From NCBI GenBank assembly GCA_021789095.1, contig JAJYJX010000146.1, positions 1 through 5,475 of the forward strand: a stretch of DNA of 5,475 nucleotides, in the 5' to 3' direction. Positions 1 through 5,475 of this stretch are shown piece by piece. A program made the translations under genes and the position numbers. Numbering within the stretch: the first letter of the stretch is position 1; every line of letters starts with the position of its first letter. Source of the DNA: a bacterium. Its GTDB lineage: Bacteria; JAMCPX01. The notes under the pieces were generated by a model. The model saw nothing but the letters and a program-made list of their open reading frames with translations. It made no database searches and was not told the origin of the DNA.

Positions 1-175
1 GATTTGATACGGCCTTGCCAATGCCGATACCTGTCGCATCGCTTGCAAATGCGTCCTGACCAAGCACCCTGCCGAGCTTTAGTATGGAGGACACACCGCC
101 AAACAATCTGCTTCCTATCACCAGTCCCGTGGAAATACCCATGAGCTTCAAGAATAGTCTTTTATCTCTGTCCAC
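1..175 (-). CDS. dsrO: DsrO, periplasmic ferredoxin-like subunit of DsrMKJOP (N-terminal part only)
   Basis: The first 58 codons are visible and the gene runs off the left edge. The product starts MDRDKRLFLKLMG, followed by a hydrophobic stretch (about residues 10-31). This looks like a Tat signal, S/T-R-R-x-F-L-K, with a Lys-Arg pair in place of Arg-Arg. DsrO proteins are Tat-exported periplasmic subunits with several [4Fe-4S] clusters that pass electrons between DsrJ and DsrP. None of the cluster-binding cysteines is inside the window, so the name rests on the export signal and on the position directly after dsrJ. The GTG start at 175 is chosen because AAAGGAGG lies 9 bases upstream. The gene overlaps the end of dsrJ by 14 bases, which suggests translational coupling. 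dsrP is expected next. The assignment is probable, mainly from synteny. Confidence 0.82.
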   Translation of the reverse strand, partial: MDRDKRLFLKLMGISTGLVIGSRLFGGVSSILKLGRVLGQDAFASDATGIGIGKAVSN

Positions 176-572
176 TGGCTACTTCCTCCTTTGGTTTGAC
201 GTGACAATCCCAGCAGTAAGGCTTTATATCTACATAGGTGTGACACTTATCGCAGAACTGTTTTTCGTTTGAATGGCAATGAAGGCATGTGTCTTCAAGG
301 CTCATTGTATAATATTGGCCTTTGCTGTTAATATACATTGTCATGTCCCCGCGTACGAATTCGTTCCTCCATTCATTCAGCATCTGCATGTGATTGTCTA
401 TCATATACTGCTTTGATTCTATACAATGTTTATCCTTCATTTGCTGGATTACCGGGGTGTCAAGACTCGGCTCGGGTTTGGCTGCTGCCTTTCCTGAATT
501 GTACCAGAAAGGCAGTGTTACAAGACCGGCAAAAATAACCAAACCAGCAATAATTTTACCAGTATCATACAT
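162..572 (-). CDS. dsrJ: DsrJ, membrane-anchored tri-haem cytochrome c subunit of DsrMKJOP
   Basis: A 136-residue protein with an N-terminal hydrophobic anchor (about residues 7-23) that should place the rest in the periplasm. Three CxxCH haem c motifs are clustered near the C-terminus: CLHCH (96-100), CDKCH (107-111) and CWDCH (120-124). This number and small size match DsrJ. A lone cysteine, C50 in the stretch KHCIES, is in the right region for the unusual His/Cys axial haem ligand known from Allochromatium vinosum DsrJ. The role in the family is electron transfer within the DsrMKJOP complex; its exact redox partner is not settled. The ATG at 572 is preferred over a GTG at 581 because AGGTG lies 6 bases before the ATG and the product then begins MYDTGKIIAG. 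The ATG sits in ATGTATGA, overlapping the dsrK stop by 8 bases. The gene overlaps dsrO at its 3' end. Confidence 0.95.
   Translation of the reverse strand: MYDTGKIIAGLVIFAGLVTLPFWYNSGKAAAKPEPSLDTPVIQQMKDKHCIESKQYMIDNHMQMLNEWRNEFVRGDMTMYINSKGQYYTMSLEDTCLHCHSNEKQFCDKCHTYVDIKPYCWDCHVKPKEEVASGQR
185..192 (-). promoter_or_regulatory. Shine-Dalgarno site of dsrO
   Basis: AAAGGAGG on the minus strand, 9 bases before the GTG at 175. It lies inside the dsrJ coding sequence and is the main support for a GTG start of dsrO that overlaps dsrJ. Confidence 0.8.
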
Positions 573-2181
573 TGACTTCACCTTCCGTTTCTTTCAATGG
601 ATCGCCTCGCAGTGTAAGAGTCCTTTCCTTCTCACCTTCCATAACAAGTGCATTGCCAACCATCTCATGAACGCCGGTGACTTTAACCTCGGGCACCCAG
701 TATTCCATCAGTGTTGTAAGTGTTGCCCTGTCGATCGCGCATATACATGCAAGCCTGTTCACTCCGTACTTTTCATGTACATGCCTTACTGCATTTGCGC
801 GCGGCAACCCGCCCCGCATCCTGGTTTCCATCATCTCGTCTGTGCCCAGACCTGCACCACCTGCACAGCAGAACGTTTGCTCCCTTATGGTGTTCTCGGG
901 CATCTCATAAAAATTATTACACACATTCTTTATGATGTACCGCGGCTCCTCAAGAATGCCCATTGCCCTCGCAGGGTTGCATGAATCATGGAATGTTACT
1001 CTAAGACTATCATTCCTGCTTGGATCCAGTTTTAACTTGTTGTTCCTGATCAGGTCTGCAGTAAATTCGGTTATATGTACCATCTTTGTGGATTTGGCAT
1101 TTTCGAATTTTGTTCCCGTTACAGGGGAAACCGGCTCTTCGAGAAAATCAGCAGGACCGTTCATGGTATCCATGTACTGGTGCATGACCCTCCACATGTG
1201 TCCGCATTCTCCCCCGAGTATCCACTTTACGCCCAGCCGCTTGGCCTCTGCATATATCTTGGCGTTGAGCCTCTTGATCATTTCATGCGATGTAAATAAC
1301 CCGAAATTCCCGCCCTCTGATGCATACGTGCTCCATGTATAGTCAAGGCCTAACTCGTGGAAAAGCACAAGATAACCCATACACGTATAAATTCCGGGCT
1401 CGGCAAAATAATCTGCAGAAGGTGTTACAAACAGGATCTCTGCGCCTTTCCTGTTAAACGACGGTTTAACCCGTATCCCGGTTCTGTCATAAATGTCGTC
1501 AAGCATCATTTCAAACATGTCCATAAGGGCATGCGGCTGGATACCAAGGTGGTTTCCTGTTCTGTAACAGTTTGCAACAGGTTCAATAACCCAGTTCACA
1601 TTACAACCGAGCAGATTGAGAAGTTCCCTGCCCATCATTGTGATTTCCGCAGTATCGATGCCGTATGGACAGAATACCGAGCACCTGCGGCACTCAGTGC
1701 ACTGATAGAAATAATAGAACCATTCTTTTAATACGTCCACGGTAAGTTCCCTTGCGCCGTTGAGACTGCCGAAAATCTTACCTGATTTTGTAAAATGTCC
1801 CCTGTATATGGACCTGAGCAGTTCCGCCCTTAGCACCGGCATGTTCTTTGGATCCCCGCCCCCTATAAAAAAATGGCATTTGTCGGCACATGCACCGCAC
1901 CTTACGCATATGTCCATGAATATTTTAAAGGACCTGTACTTTCCGAGTCTCTCCCTCATTCCTTCAAGTACTATCTCTTTCCAGTTTTCGGGCAGTTTCC
2001 AGTCCTTGTCGGTTGGGGACCATTCCCTCGGATTAGGCATGTCGAGATATTTGAGATTTTTTGCCTTGGCGGGATAGATGTACATACCATGCTTGAAATT
2101 AACAGGAGTTTTCATCCATTCCTTTCTGGGGGGCTTGTAATTTATCTTTGACAATTCAGCTGGTTTAAGGACATCTGACAT
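565..2181 (-). CDS. dsrK: DsrK, HdrD-like iron-sulfur subunit of DsrMKJOP
   Basis: A 538-residue soluble protein related to the HdrD/HdrC+B subunits of heterodisulfide reductase. It is the proposed cytoplasmic catalytic subunit that reduces the DsrC trisulfide. Two ferredoxin-type [4Fe-4S] motifs are visible: C92-x2-C95-x2-C98-x3-C102 (CVRCGACADKC) and C161-x2-C164-x2-C167-x3-C171-P. The C-terminal half holds a CCG-type cluster site: C401 (HDSCNPAR), the pair C438-C439 (FCCAGGAGL), then C479-I-C481 (ACICAID). An earlier degenerate half-site is GGECGHMWR around C326. No membrane segment is seen. The ATG at 2181 is chosen over a GTG at 2187 because AAAAGGAG lies 5 bases before the ATG, while the GTG is inside that site. 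The dsrM stop is only 2 bases upstream, and the 3' end overlaps dsrJ. Length and motifs fit a complete DsrK. Confidence 0.96.
   Translation of the reverse strand: MSDVLKPAELSKINYKPPRKEWMKTPVNFKHGMYIYPAKAKNLKYLDMPNPREWSPTDKDWKLPENWKEIVLEGMRERLGKYRSFKIFMDICVRCGACADKCHFFIGGGDPKNMPVLRAELLRSIYRGHFTKSGKIFGSLNGARELTVDVLKEWFYYFYQCTECRRCSVFCPYGIDTAEITMMGRELLNLLGCNVNWVIEPVANCYRTGNHLGIQPHALMDMFEMMLDDIYDRTGIRVKPSFNRKGAEILFVTPSADYFAEPGIYTCMGYLVLFHELGLDYTWSTYASEGGNFGLFTSHEMIKRLNAKIYAEAKRLGVKWILGGECGHMWRVMHQYMDTMNGPADFLEEPVSPVTGTKFENAKSTKMVHITEFTADLIRNNKLKLDPSRNDSLRVTFHDSCNPARAMGILEEPRYIIKNVCNNFYEMPENTIREQTFCCAGGAGLGTDEMMETRMRGGLPRANAVRHVHEKYGVNRLACICAIDRATLTTLMEYWVPEVKVTGVHEMVGNALVMEGEKERTLTLRGDPLKETEGEVNV
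579..586 (-). promoter_or_regulatory. Shine-Dalgarno site deciding the dsrJ start
   Basis: GGAAGGTG on the minus strand, 6 bases before the ATG at 572. The upstream in-frame GTG at 581 is part of this site itself, so it has no spacing to a ribosome binding site and is an unlikely start. Confidence 0.65.
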
Positions 2182-2183
2182 GT

Positions 2184-3176
2184 TCACTCCTTTTCTACGG
2201 GGATGTCTACGGCCTTCATTTTATCCCTGAACTCATCTTCATACTCTTCATAGGTATGGACCTTGACAGGATAATTCCACGGATTGATATGTCTTATCAT
2301 GCGGTTATTGTTTGCAAGATTTCTTGTAGGACTGAGAAAAACTCCGCCCATATGCATTAGTTTACTGAACGGGAAATATGCAAACAGTGTGGCGATTAAC
2401 ATAATATGTATATAAAATATACTGCCAATATCGGCAGAAACCTGCGGGTTAAAACTTACCAATCCCATGACCAGTTCTTTAACACTGATAAGATTCACCC
2501 GGAAAAAATACCTCATGAGTATCCCTGAGATACCTATTCCCAGGATTAAAAACAAGGGGAAGTAATCAGAGATGAGCGAAATATAACGGAACTGGGGTAT
2601 GAGCACCCTTCTTATAAACAGGTAAGACACAGATGCGAGCAATACTACATCTGTTATATACAACGGTGGTACGCCTATTTGTAAAAAGGCATCAAGATTA
2701 TTAAGCAGGGTAATAAGGTATGGAACAGGCTCTGTAAACAGTCTTAAGTGTCTTATAAGAATGATAAGGAACGACCAGTGGAACGCAAGCCCGGCAAGCC
2801 ATAACCATTTATCAGATCCATAAGCGAGGGATGGACCTTCCCGAAGTTCGGTCTTTGTATTTCTTAACAATGACCGGAAAAAAAGTATCTCGAGAGACAT
2901 CCTGCCTATTACACCGAGTGTACTTGAGGGATTATCAAGCTTATTTTGCTTGATCCACGGCAGGGATTTTTCCTGGCCGCAGGTTGTTGGTATGCGGAAA
3001 GGTACAGGCGAGCCTGCCCATTTCAGTACCCGGTAAACAAAACCGGTAATAAATATACCGACAGCGGCATACGGTATAATAACGCCGAAAACATAATATA
3101 AACTTGCATACCTTATACCTGCATAAGCAATTATAACAAGTAATAATACTGTGATGAAAGAAAATAAAAGCTTCAT
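2184..3176 (-). CDS. dsrM: DsrM, di-haem cytochrome b membrane subunit of DsrMKJOP
   Basis: A 330-residue integral membrane protein of the NarI-like cytochrome b type, expected to exchange electrons with the menaquinone pool and pass them to DsrK. About six membrane segments can be read (roughly residues 3-20, 28-50, 124-146, 172-192, 203-222 and 250-271). Histidines H133 and H143 (FHWSFLIILIRHL) are 10 residues apart, and H257 and H275 (YIHIMLIATLF then LMHMG) are 18 apart. These are the same spacings as the four haem ligands of E. coli NarI (His56/66 and His187/205), so two haems b are predicted. The extra N-terminal membrane pair before the NarI-like core is normal for DsrM. The charged C-terminal tail is probably cytoplasmic, next to DsrK. 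The ATG start has GTGAGG 10 bases upstream. The gene follows the RsbRD_N-like gene after 12 bases and is 2 bases from dsrK. Confidence 0.95.
   Translation of the reverse strand: MKLLFSFITVLLLVIIAYAGIRYASLYYVFGVIIPYAAVGIFITGFVYRVLKWAGSPVPFRIPTTCGQEKSLPWIKQNKLDNPSSTLGVIGRMSLEILFFRSLLRNTKTELREGPSLAYGSDKWLWLAGLAFHWSFLIILIRHLRLFTEPVPYLITLLNNLDAFLQIGVPPLYITDVVLLASVSYLFIRRVLIPQFRYISLISDYFPLFLILGIGISGILMRYFFRVNLISVKELVMGLVSFNPQVSADIGSIFYIHIMLIATLFAYFPFSKLMHMGGVFLSPTRNLANNNRMIRHINPWNYPVKVHTYEEYEDEFRDKMKAVDIPVEKE
2187..2194 (-). promoter_or_regulatory. Shine-Dalgarno site deciding the dsrK start
   Basis: AAAAGGAG on the minus strand, 5 bases before the ATG at 2181. It lies at the last codons of dsrM (Glu-Lys-Glu-stop), so ribosomes finishing dsrM stop next to the dsrK start. 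Confidence 0.75.
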
Positions 3177-3188
3177 GTATCATGAACC

Positions 3189-3749
3189 TCACTTCATATT
3201 TTCGGCACGCGTATCATTTTTTATAACCGCAGCCTCTTCATCTGCGATATCCGATATGAGGTTTGCCTTTTCAAGTAACCTGAAGGCCATATTTTTAAAC
3301 TCTTTTACCTTTAACCCGTAGACCTTCTCCCTGTATTTCATATAGCTTTCAAATGCGACAAGCGCCATGTTATCTATCCTGGACTCCAGGAGTAACAGCT
3401 CTTCATACATGCTGTTTTCCTGGAGTTCCTTTTGAAGTTCTTCCCTCAACACCTTCTTTAGGGAGAACAAAAAGCCGATTGCCTGTGAAGGTGTAAAATC
3501 CTGAACAGCTCTTATCCTTACAATCCTATCAAGAAAGTCGAGTGCCCTTTTATTTGCCTCATCACGTACGAGTGTGTCAAATATAGCTTCCATACCTTGA
3601 GATATTGTATAACCCACAGGATTAGCAAACGGATCTTTTTGATCTTTAAAAAAGGTTGAAGCGTTGACAGAATAAGTTTCCATGATCAAACTGGCCCCTC
3701 TTCGCAGAATATCGGCCTTCTTCCTCAATACAATATCTTCTATGTTCAC
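3189..3749 (-). CDS. small RsbRD_N-domain protein inside the dsr operon
   Basis: A 186-residue, mostly helical, soluble protein with no signal peptide, membrane segment or cysteine. The segment around residues 40-62 (DPFANPVGYTISQGMEAIFD) matches what I know of the RsbRD_N family, the N-terminal sensory domain of RsbR/RsbD-type stressosome proteins. Here the domain takes up almost the whole protein and no STAS output domain follows; the last 60 or so residues look like charged helices. I know of no proven biochemical role. Its place between dsrC and dsrM, 12 bases before dsrM, suggests a job linked to the DsrC/DsrMKJOP system, perhaps assembly, regulation or protein interaction; this is inference. 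The GTG start at 3749 is well supported by AAGGAG 6 bases upstream (3756-3761). The family call is from recall of the motif and is moderately sure; that the gene is real is close to certain. Confidence 0.8.
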   Translation of the reverse strand: MNIEDIVLRKKADILRRGASLIMETYSVNASTFFKDQKDPFANPVGYTISQGMEAIFDTLVRDEANKRALDFLDRIVRIRAVQDFTPSQAIGFLFSLKKVLREELQKELQENSMYEELLLLESRIDNMALVAFESYMKYREKVYGLKVKEFKNMAFRLLEKANLISDIADEEAAVIKNDTRAENMK

Positions 3750-3837
3750 ACTATGCTCCTTATCCTTTCAGGCATGCTCAATGAGCGCCAACGACGTTTC
3801 GATAAACAGATTTTTGTATATATCTGCTCTCTGTGAA
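3750..3837 (-). other. dsrC to RsbRD_N-gene intergenic gap with a weak hairpin
   Basis: An 88-base gap, the longest in the window. Just after the dsrC stop, on the minus strand, AGCAGAT (3822-3828) can pair with ATCTGTT (3805-3811) across a 10-base A-rich loop, giving 7 pairs including one G-U. There is no clean run of T after it, so it does not look like an efficient intrinsic terminator. It might partly stop transcription or protect the 3' end of a dsrC message. The gap ends with the AAGGAG site of the next gene. Confidence 0.3.
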
Positions 3838-4155
3838 TTATACACACCCGGTCGGCTTTGGCAGTCCTGCAATTTTGCACGCACCTTTTGCAGGTCCGCT
3901 TGGGAATAATTCGTACATGTGCTTGAGATCTACCTGTGTATCTTTACACATCTTTCTAATCATCGGAGCTATGTTGTATTTCAAATAGTACTCACGAAGA
4001 TATTTAACAACCTTCCAGTGCTCTTCCGTCATATTCGGCACATCTTCTGTTGAAGCAAGAGCCTCTGCTACTTTCTCATTCCACACATTGGGATCCTGAA
4101 TGAACCCATCTTCATCAATCTCTATCTCTACACCACCCAGATTTACCTTTGCCAT
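3838..4155 (-). CDS. dsrC: DsrC, sulfur carrier / substrate protein of sulfite reduction
   Basis: A 105-residue cytoplasmic protein of the DsrC/TusE family. The C-terminal arm ends GPAKGACKIAGLPKPTGCV, with both conserved cysteines: C93 and the penultimate C104, ten residues apart. Having both marks a true DsrC rather than TusE or another family member, which keep only the penultimate one. In sulfite reduction the arm enters DsrAB and leaves with a trisulfide bridging the two cysteines; the DsrMKJOP complex (through DsrK) is the proposed reductant. The N-terminal part (MAKVNLGGVEIEIDEDGFI) and the length are typical of the family. The start is certain: CAAAGGAGG (4161-4169) lies 5 bases before the ATG. 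The gene follows dsrN after 56 bases and precedes the RsbRD_N-like gene by 88 bases, so it may be transcribed partly on its own. Confidence 0.98.
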   Translation of the reverse strand: MAKVNLGGVEIEIDEDGFIQDPNVWNEKVAEALASTEDVPNMTEEHWKVVKYLREYYLKYNIAPMIRKMCKDTQVDLKHMYELFPSGPAKGACKIAGLPKPTGCV

Positions 4156-4211
4156 ATTAACCTCCTTTGTTTGTTTTATTCTTAAACTTTATGTGTTATC
4201 TTTTTATAGTT
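4156..4211 (-). promoter_or_regulatory. AT-rich leader of dsrC with a very strong ribosome binding site
   Basis: The 56 bases between dsrN and dsrC are strongly AT-rich on both strands. They end in a near-perfect Shine-Dalgarno site, CAAAGGAGGTTA, 5 bases before the dsrC ATG. TATAAA-like and GATAAC-like hexamers could serve as a -10 element, but no convincing -35 element sits at the right distance, so a promoter is possible and not shown. The strong binding site fits high DsrC production. Confidence 0.4.
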
Positions 4212-5475
4212 TTAGCCGAGTCCAAACCTTAGGCAATCGTATTGCCTGCTTTTGTCTGCTTCGGATCTTGAATACCTTTTCCTGCGAACCGCGTATGCCC
4301 CTGCACTACGGACCATATTTTCTGCCCATTGCGGTGTTCCTGCCGCATGTACATGTGAATAGACAGCCAGCAGGTTTTTGTAACATATACCGTCCTCTGT
4401 TTTATTAAAACCGTAACCTTTTTGTACTTTAAAAATAAAGGTAAGTTTACCTTGATCAACATCCACGGCCCTTGAATAATGGAACTCATGACCGTGAACG
4501 ATACTGGAAAGCTCAAAGTAAGGATTCCCGTGCTTGACCTCCAATATAGTGTATCCGTGCCCCTGGGGATGCCTGTCAAAATCAAATCCGACCGGCAATA
4601 CGTTTGTCATAGGGTATGTTATGCCTCTGTACGTCAGTGATCTACCCATATAAATCGCACCGCCGCATTCTGCATACACCGGCAGTCCTTCTTCAACTGC
4701 CTTCTTGATAGATATCCTGAAACTCTTGTTGTCTGCGAGCGCCCTGGCATTGGTTTCAGGAAAACCTCCGCCTATGTAAAGGGCATCGATATCAGGCAGC
4801 GAAGGATCCTTCAGTGCATTGATCTCTACTATTCTTGCACCAAGGGCCATGAGTGCCTCAATGTTATCGGGATAATAAAAAGAAAACGCTGGATCCCTTA
4901 TGATACCTATATTCACATTTCTCAAAGTATCATATTTATGTGTATGCACGTTTTGTTTCTTCATAGACATCTGCCCTGCACGGCTTGCCAGTAAAATAAG
5001 TTTATCAACATCAATGCAATTCTTTATAATATCTGCTGCGTAGGTTATTGCTCTATTAACCCCGGTGTATTCCTGGGGGGTAATCAATCCAAGATGCCTT
5101 TCTGGAAACATGGATGGTTCAAGTTTTGGGATCGCACCTATTACAGGAATGCCGCATATACCTTCGATTGATGAACGTGCTATCTGCTCATGCCGTTTGC
5201 CTGCAATTCTGTTCAGTATTATTCCCTCTATATGTACATCTGCATCAAGCCTCTGGCACCCTAGGACTTCTGCGGCAAGTGTTCTTGTTGCCTTGGTACT
5301 GTCCAGTACCAGAATAACAGGTGATTTCAGCAGCTTGGCAAGTTCCGCAGTACTGTATGTTCCGTTTTCATCCATGCCGTCAAATATGCCTCTGTTGCCT
5401 TCGATTAAAGCGACCCTTTTTTTAGCAAACCCTTTCAGTCGGTCGCAATCCGCACATGAAGAGTCATCACAAAAT
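4212..5475 (-). CDS. dsrN: DsrN, CobB/CbiA-type siroheme amidase (5' end missing)
   Basis: The frame is open to the right edge, giving 420 visible codons; the P-loop start of the protein lies outside. This family makes ATP- and glutamine-dependent amides of tetrapyrrole carboxylates (cobyrinate a,c-diamide synthase). Visible motifs are EGNRGIFDG (25-33 of the visible part) and STAELAKLL just after it in the amidoligase domain, then a class I glutamine amidotransferase domain from about residue 190. That domain contains YIGGGFPE (233-240), AECGG with the nucleophile C270 (codon 4665-4667), GHEFHYS (328-334) and YSHVHA with H374/H376, the likely catalytic histidine region. The dsr-cluster homologue, DsrN, is proposed to convert siroheme to siroheme amide for DsrAB. 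The position directly before dsrC favours DsrN over a cobalamin enzyme, though sequence alone does not exclude the latter. The C-terminal 30 or so residues after the last motif are basic and look family-atypical. Confidence 0.82.
   Translation of the reverse strand, partial: FCDDSSCADCDRLKGFAKKRVALIEGNRGIFDGMDENGTYSTAELAKLLKSPVILVLDSTKATRTLAAEVLGCQRLDADVHIEGIILNRIAGKRHEQIARSSIEGICGIPVIGAIPKLEPSMFPERHLGLITPQEYTGVNRAITYAADIIKNCIDVDKLILLASRAGQMSMKKQNVHTHKYDTLRNVNIGIIRDPAFSFYYPDNIEALMALGARIVEINALKDPSLPDIDALYIGGGFPETNARALADNKSFRISIKKAVEEGLPVYAECGGAIYMGRSLTYRGITYPMTNVLPVGFDFDRHPQGHGYTILEVKHGNPYFELSSIVHGHEFHYSRAVDVDQGKLTFIFKVQKGYGFNKTEDGICYKNLLAVYSHVHAAGTPQWAENMVRSAGAYAVRRKRYSRSEADKSRQYDCLRFGLG

Noticed and set aside
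394-984. Long plus-strand open frame (196 codons)
   Set aside because: It lies opposite dsrJ and dsrK, both with clear cofactor motifs. Its product is rich in Cys, His and Pro as expected of an antisense shadow, and it has no plausible ribosome binding site or family resemblance.
2941-3192. Minus-strand open frame (83 codons) overlapping the start of dsrM
   Set aside because: It is a shifted reading of the N-terminal membrane helices of dsrM. The dsrM frame has the haem-ligand histidines and the right length.
3776-3786. Palindrome GCTCAATGAGC in the dsrC downstream gap
   Set aside because: Only four pairs around a three-base loop, no T-run, and no second copy seen; too short to support an operator or terminator.
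3838-4155. TusE (tRNA thiolation) instead of DsrC
   Set aside because: TusE lacks the upstream C-terminal-arm cysteine. This protein has both C93 and C104 and sits in a dsr cluster.
4229-4585. Second minus-strand open frame of 118 codons within dsrN
   Set aside because: It is an out-of-frame reading of the GATase domain. The true frame runs through it with intact conserved motifs.
4212-5475. Cobalamin-pathway cobyrinate a,c-diamide synthase (cbiA/cobB)
   Set aside because: Same family, but no other cobalamin gene is in view and the gene directly precedes dsrC in a dsr operon, so DsrN is the better reading. A dual role is not excluded.

Overview
The window is a stretch of a dissimilatory sulfite reductase (dsr) gene cluster from an anaerobic sulfur-metabolising bacterium. 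Every supported gene lies on the minus strand. Read in the direction of transcription (from position 5475 down to 1), the order is dsrN (5' end missing), dsrC, a small soluble RsbRD_N-domain protein, dsrM, dsrK, dsrJ and the first 58 codons of dsrO. No gene is supported on the plus strand. The window has no RNA gene, mobile element, CRISPR array or gene-free stretch longer than about 90 bases.

Layout: 4212-5475 encodes a CobB/CbiA-type amidase, called DsrN from its context, which probably amidates the siroheme of the sulfite reductase. After a 56-base AT-rich gap with a very strong ribosome binding site comes dsrC (3838-4155), with both conserved C-terminal cysteines. An 88-base gap separates it from the RsbRD_N-like gene (3189-3749). 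From there to the left edge the genes are packed at gaps or overlaps of a few bases: a 12-base gap to dsrM, 2 bases to dsrK, an 8-base overlap into dsrJ and a 14-base overlap into dsrO. This spacing points to translational coupling of the membrane-complex genes.

How the genes work together: DsrAB (not in the window) reduces sulfite at its sirohaem centre and loads sulfur onto DsrC as a trisulfide between the two C-terminal cysteines. The DsrMKJOP complex is thought to reduce that trisulfide. DsrM is a di-haem b quinol-side membrane subunit, DsrK is the HdrD-like cytoplasmic iron-sulfur subunit that handles DsrC, and DsrJ (tri-haem c) and DsrO (ferredoxin-like) form the periplasmic side with DsrP, which should lie beyond position 1. 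The RsbRD_N protein sits inside this operon without a known role and is the least explained gene here.

Organism: moderate to low GC by eye, GTG start codons with strong Shine-Dalgarno sites, and a dsrN-dsrC-dsrMKJO arrangement with no dsrEFH or dsrL in view. This fits a sulfate or sulfite reducer (for example Desulfobacterota or Nitrospirota) better than a Chromatium-type sulfur oxidiser. The phylum cannot be fixed from this window, and the direction of the pathway is an inference from gene content.
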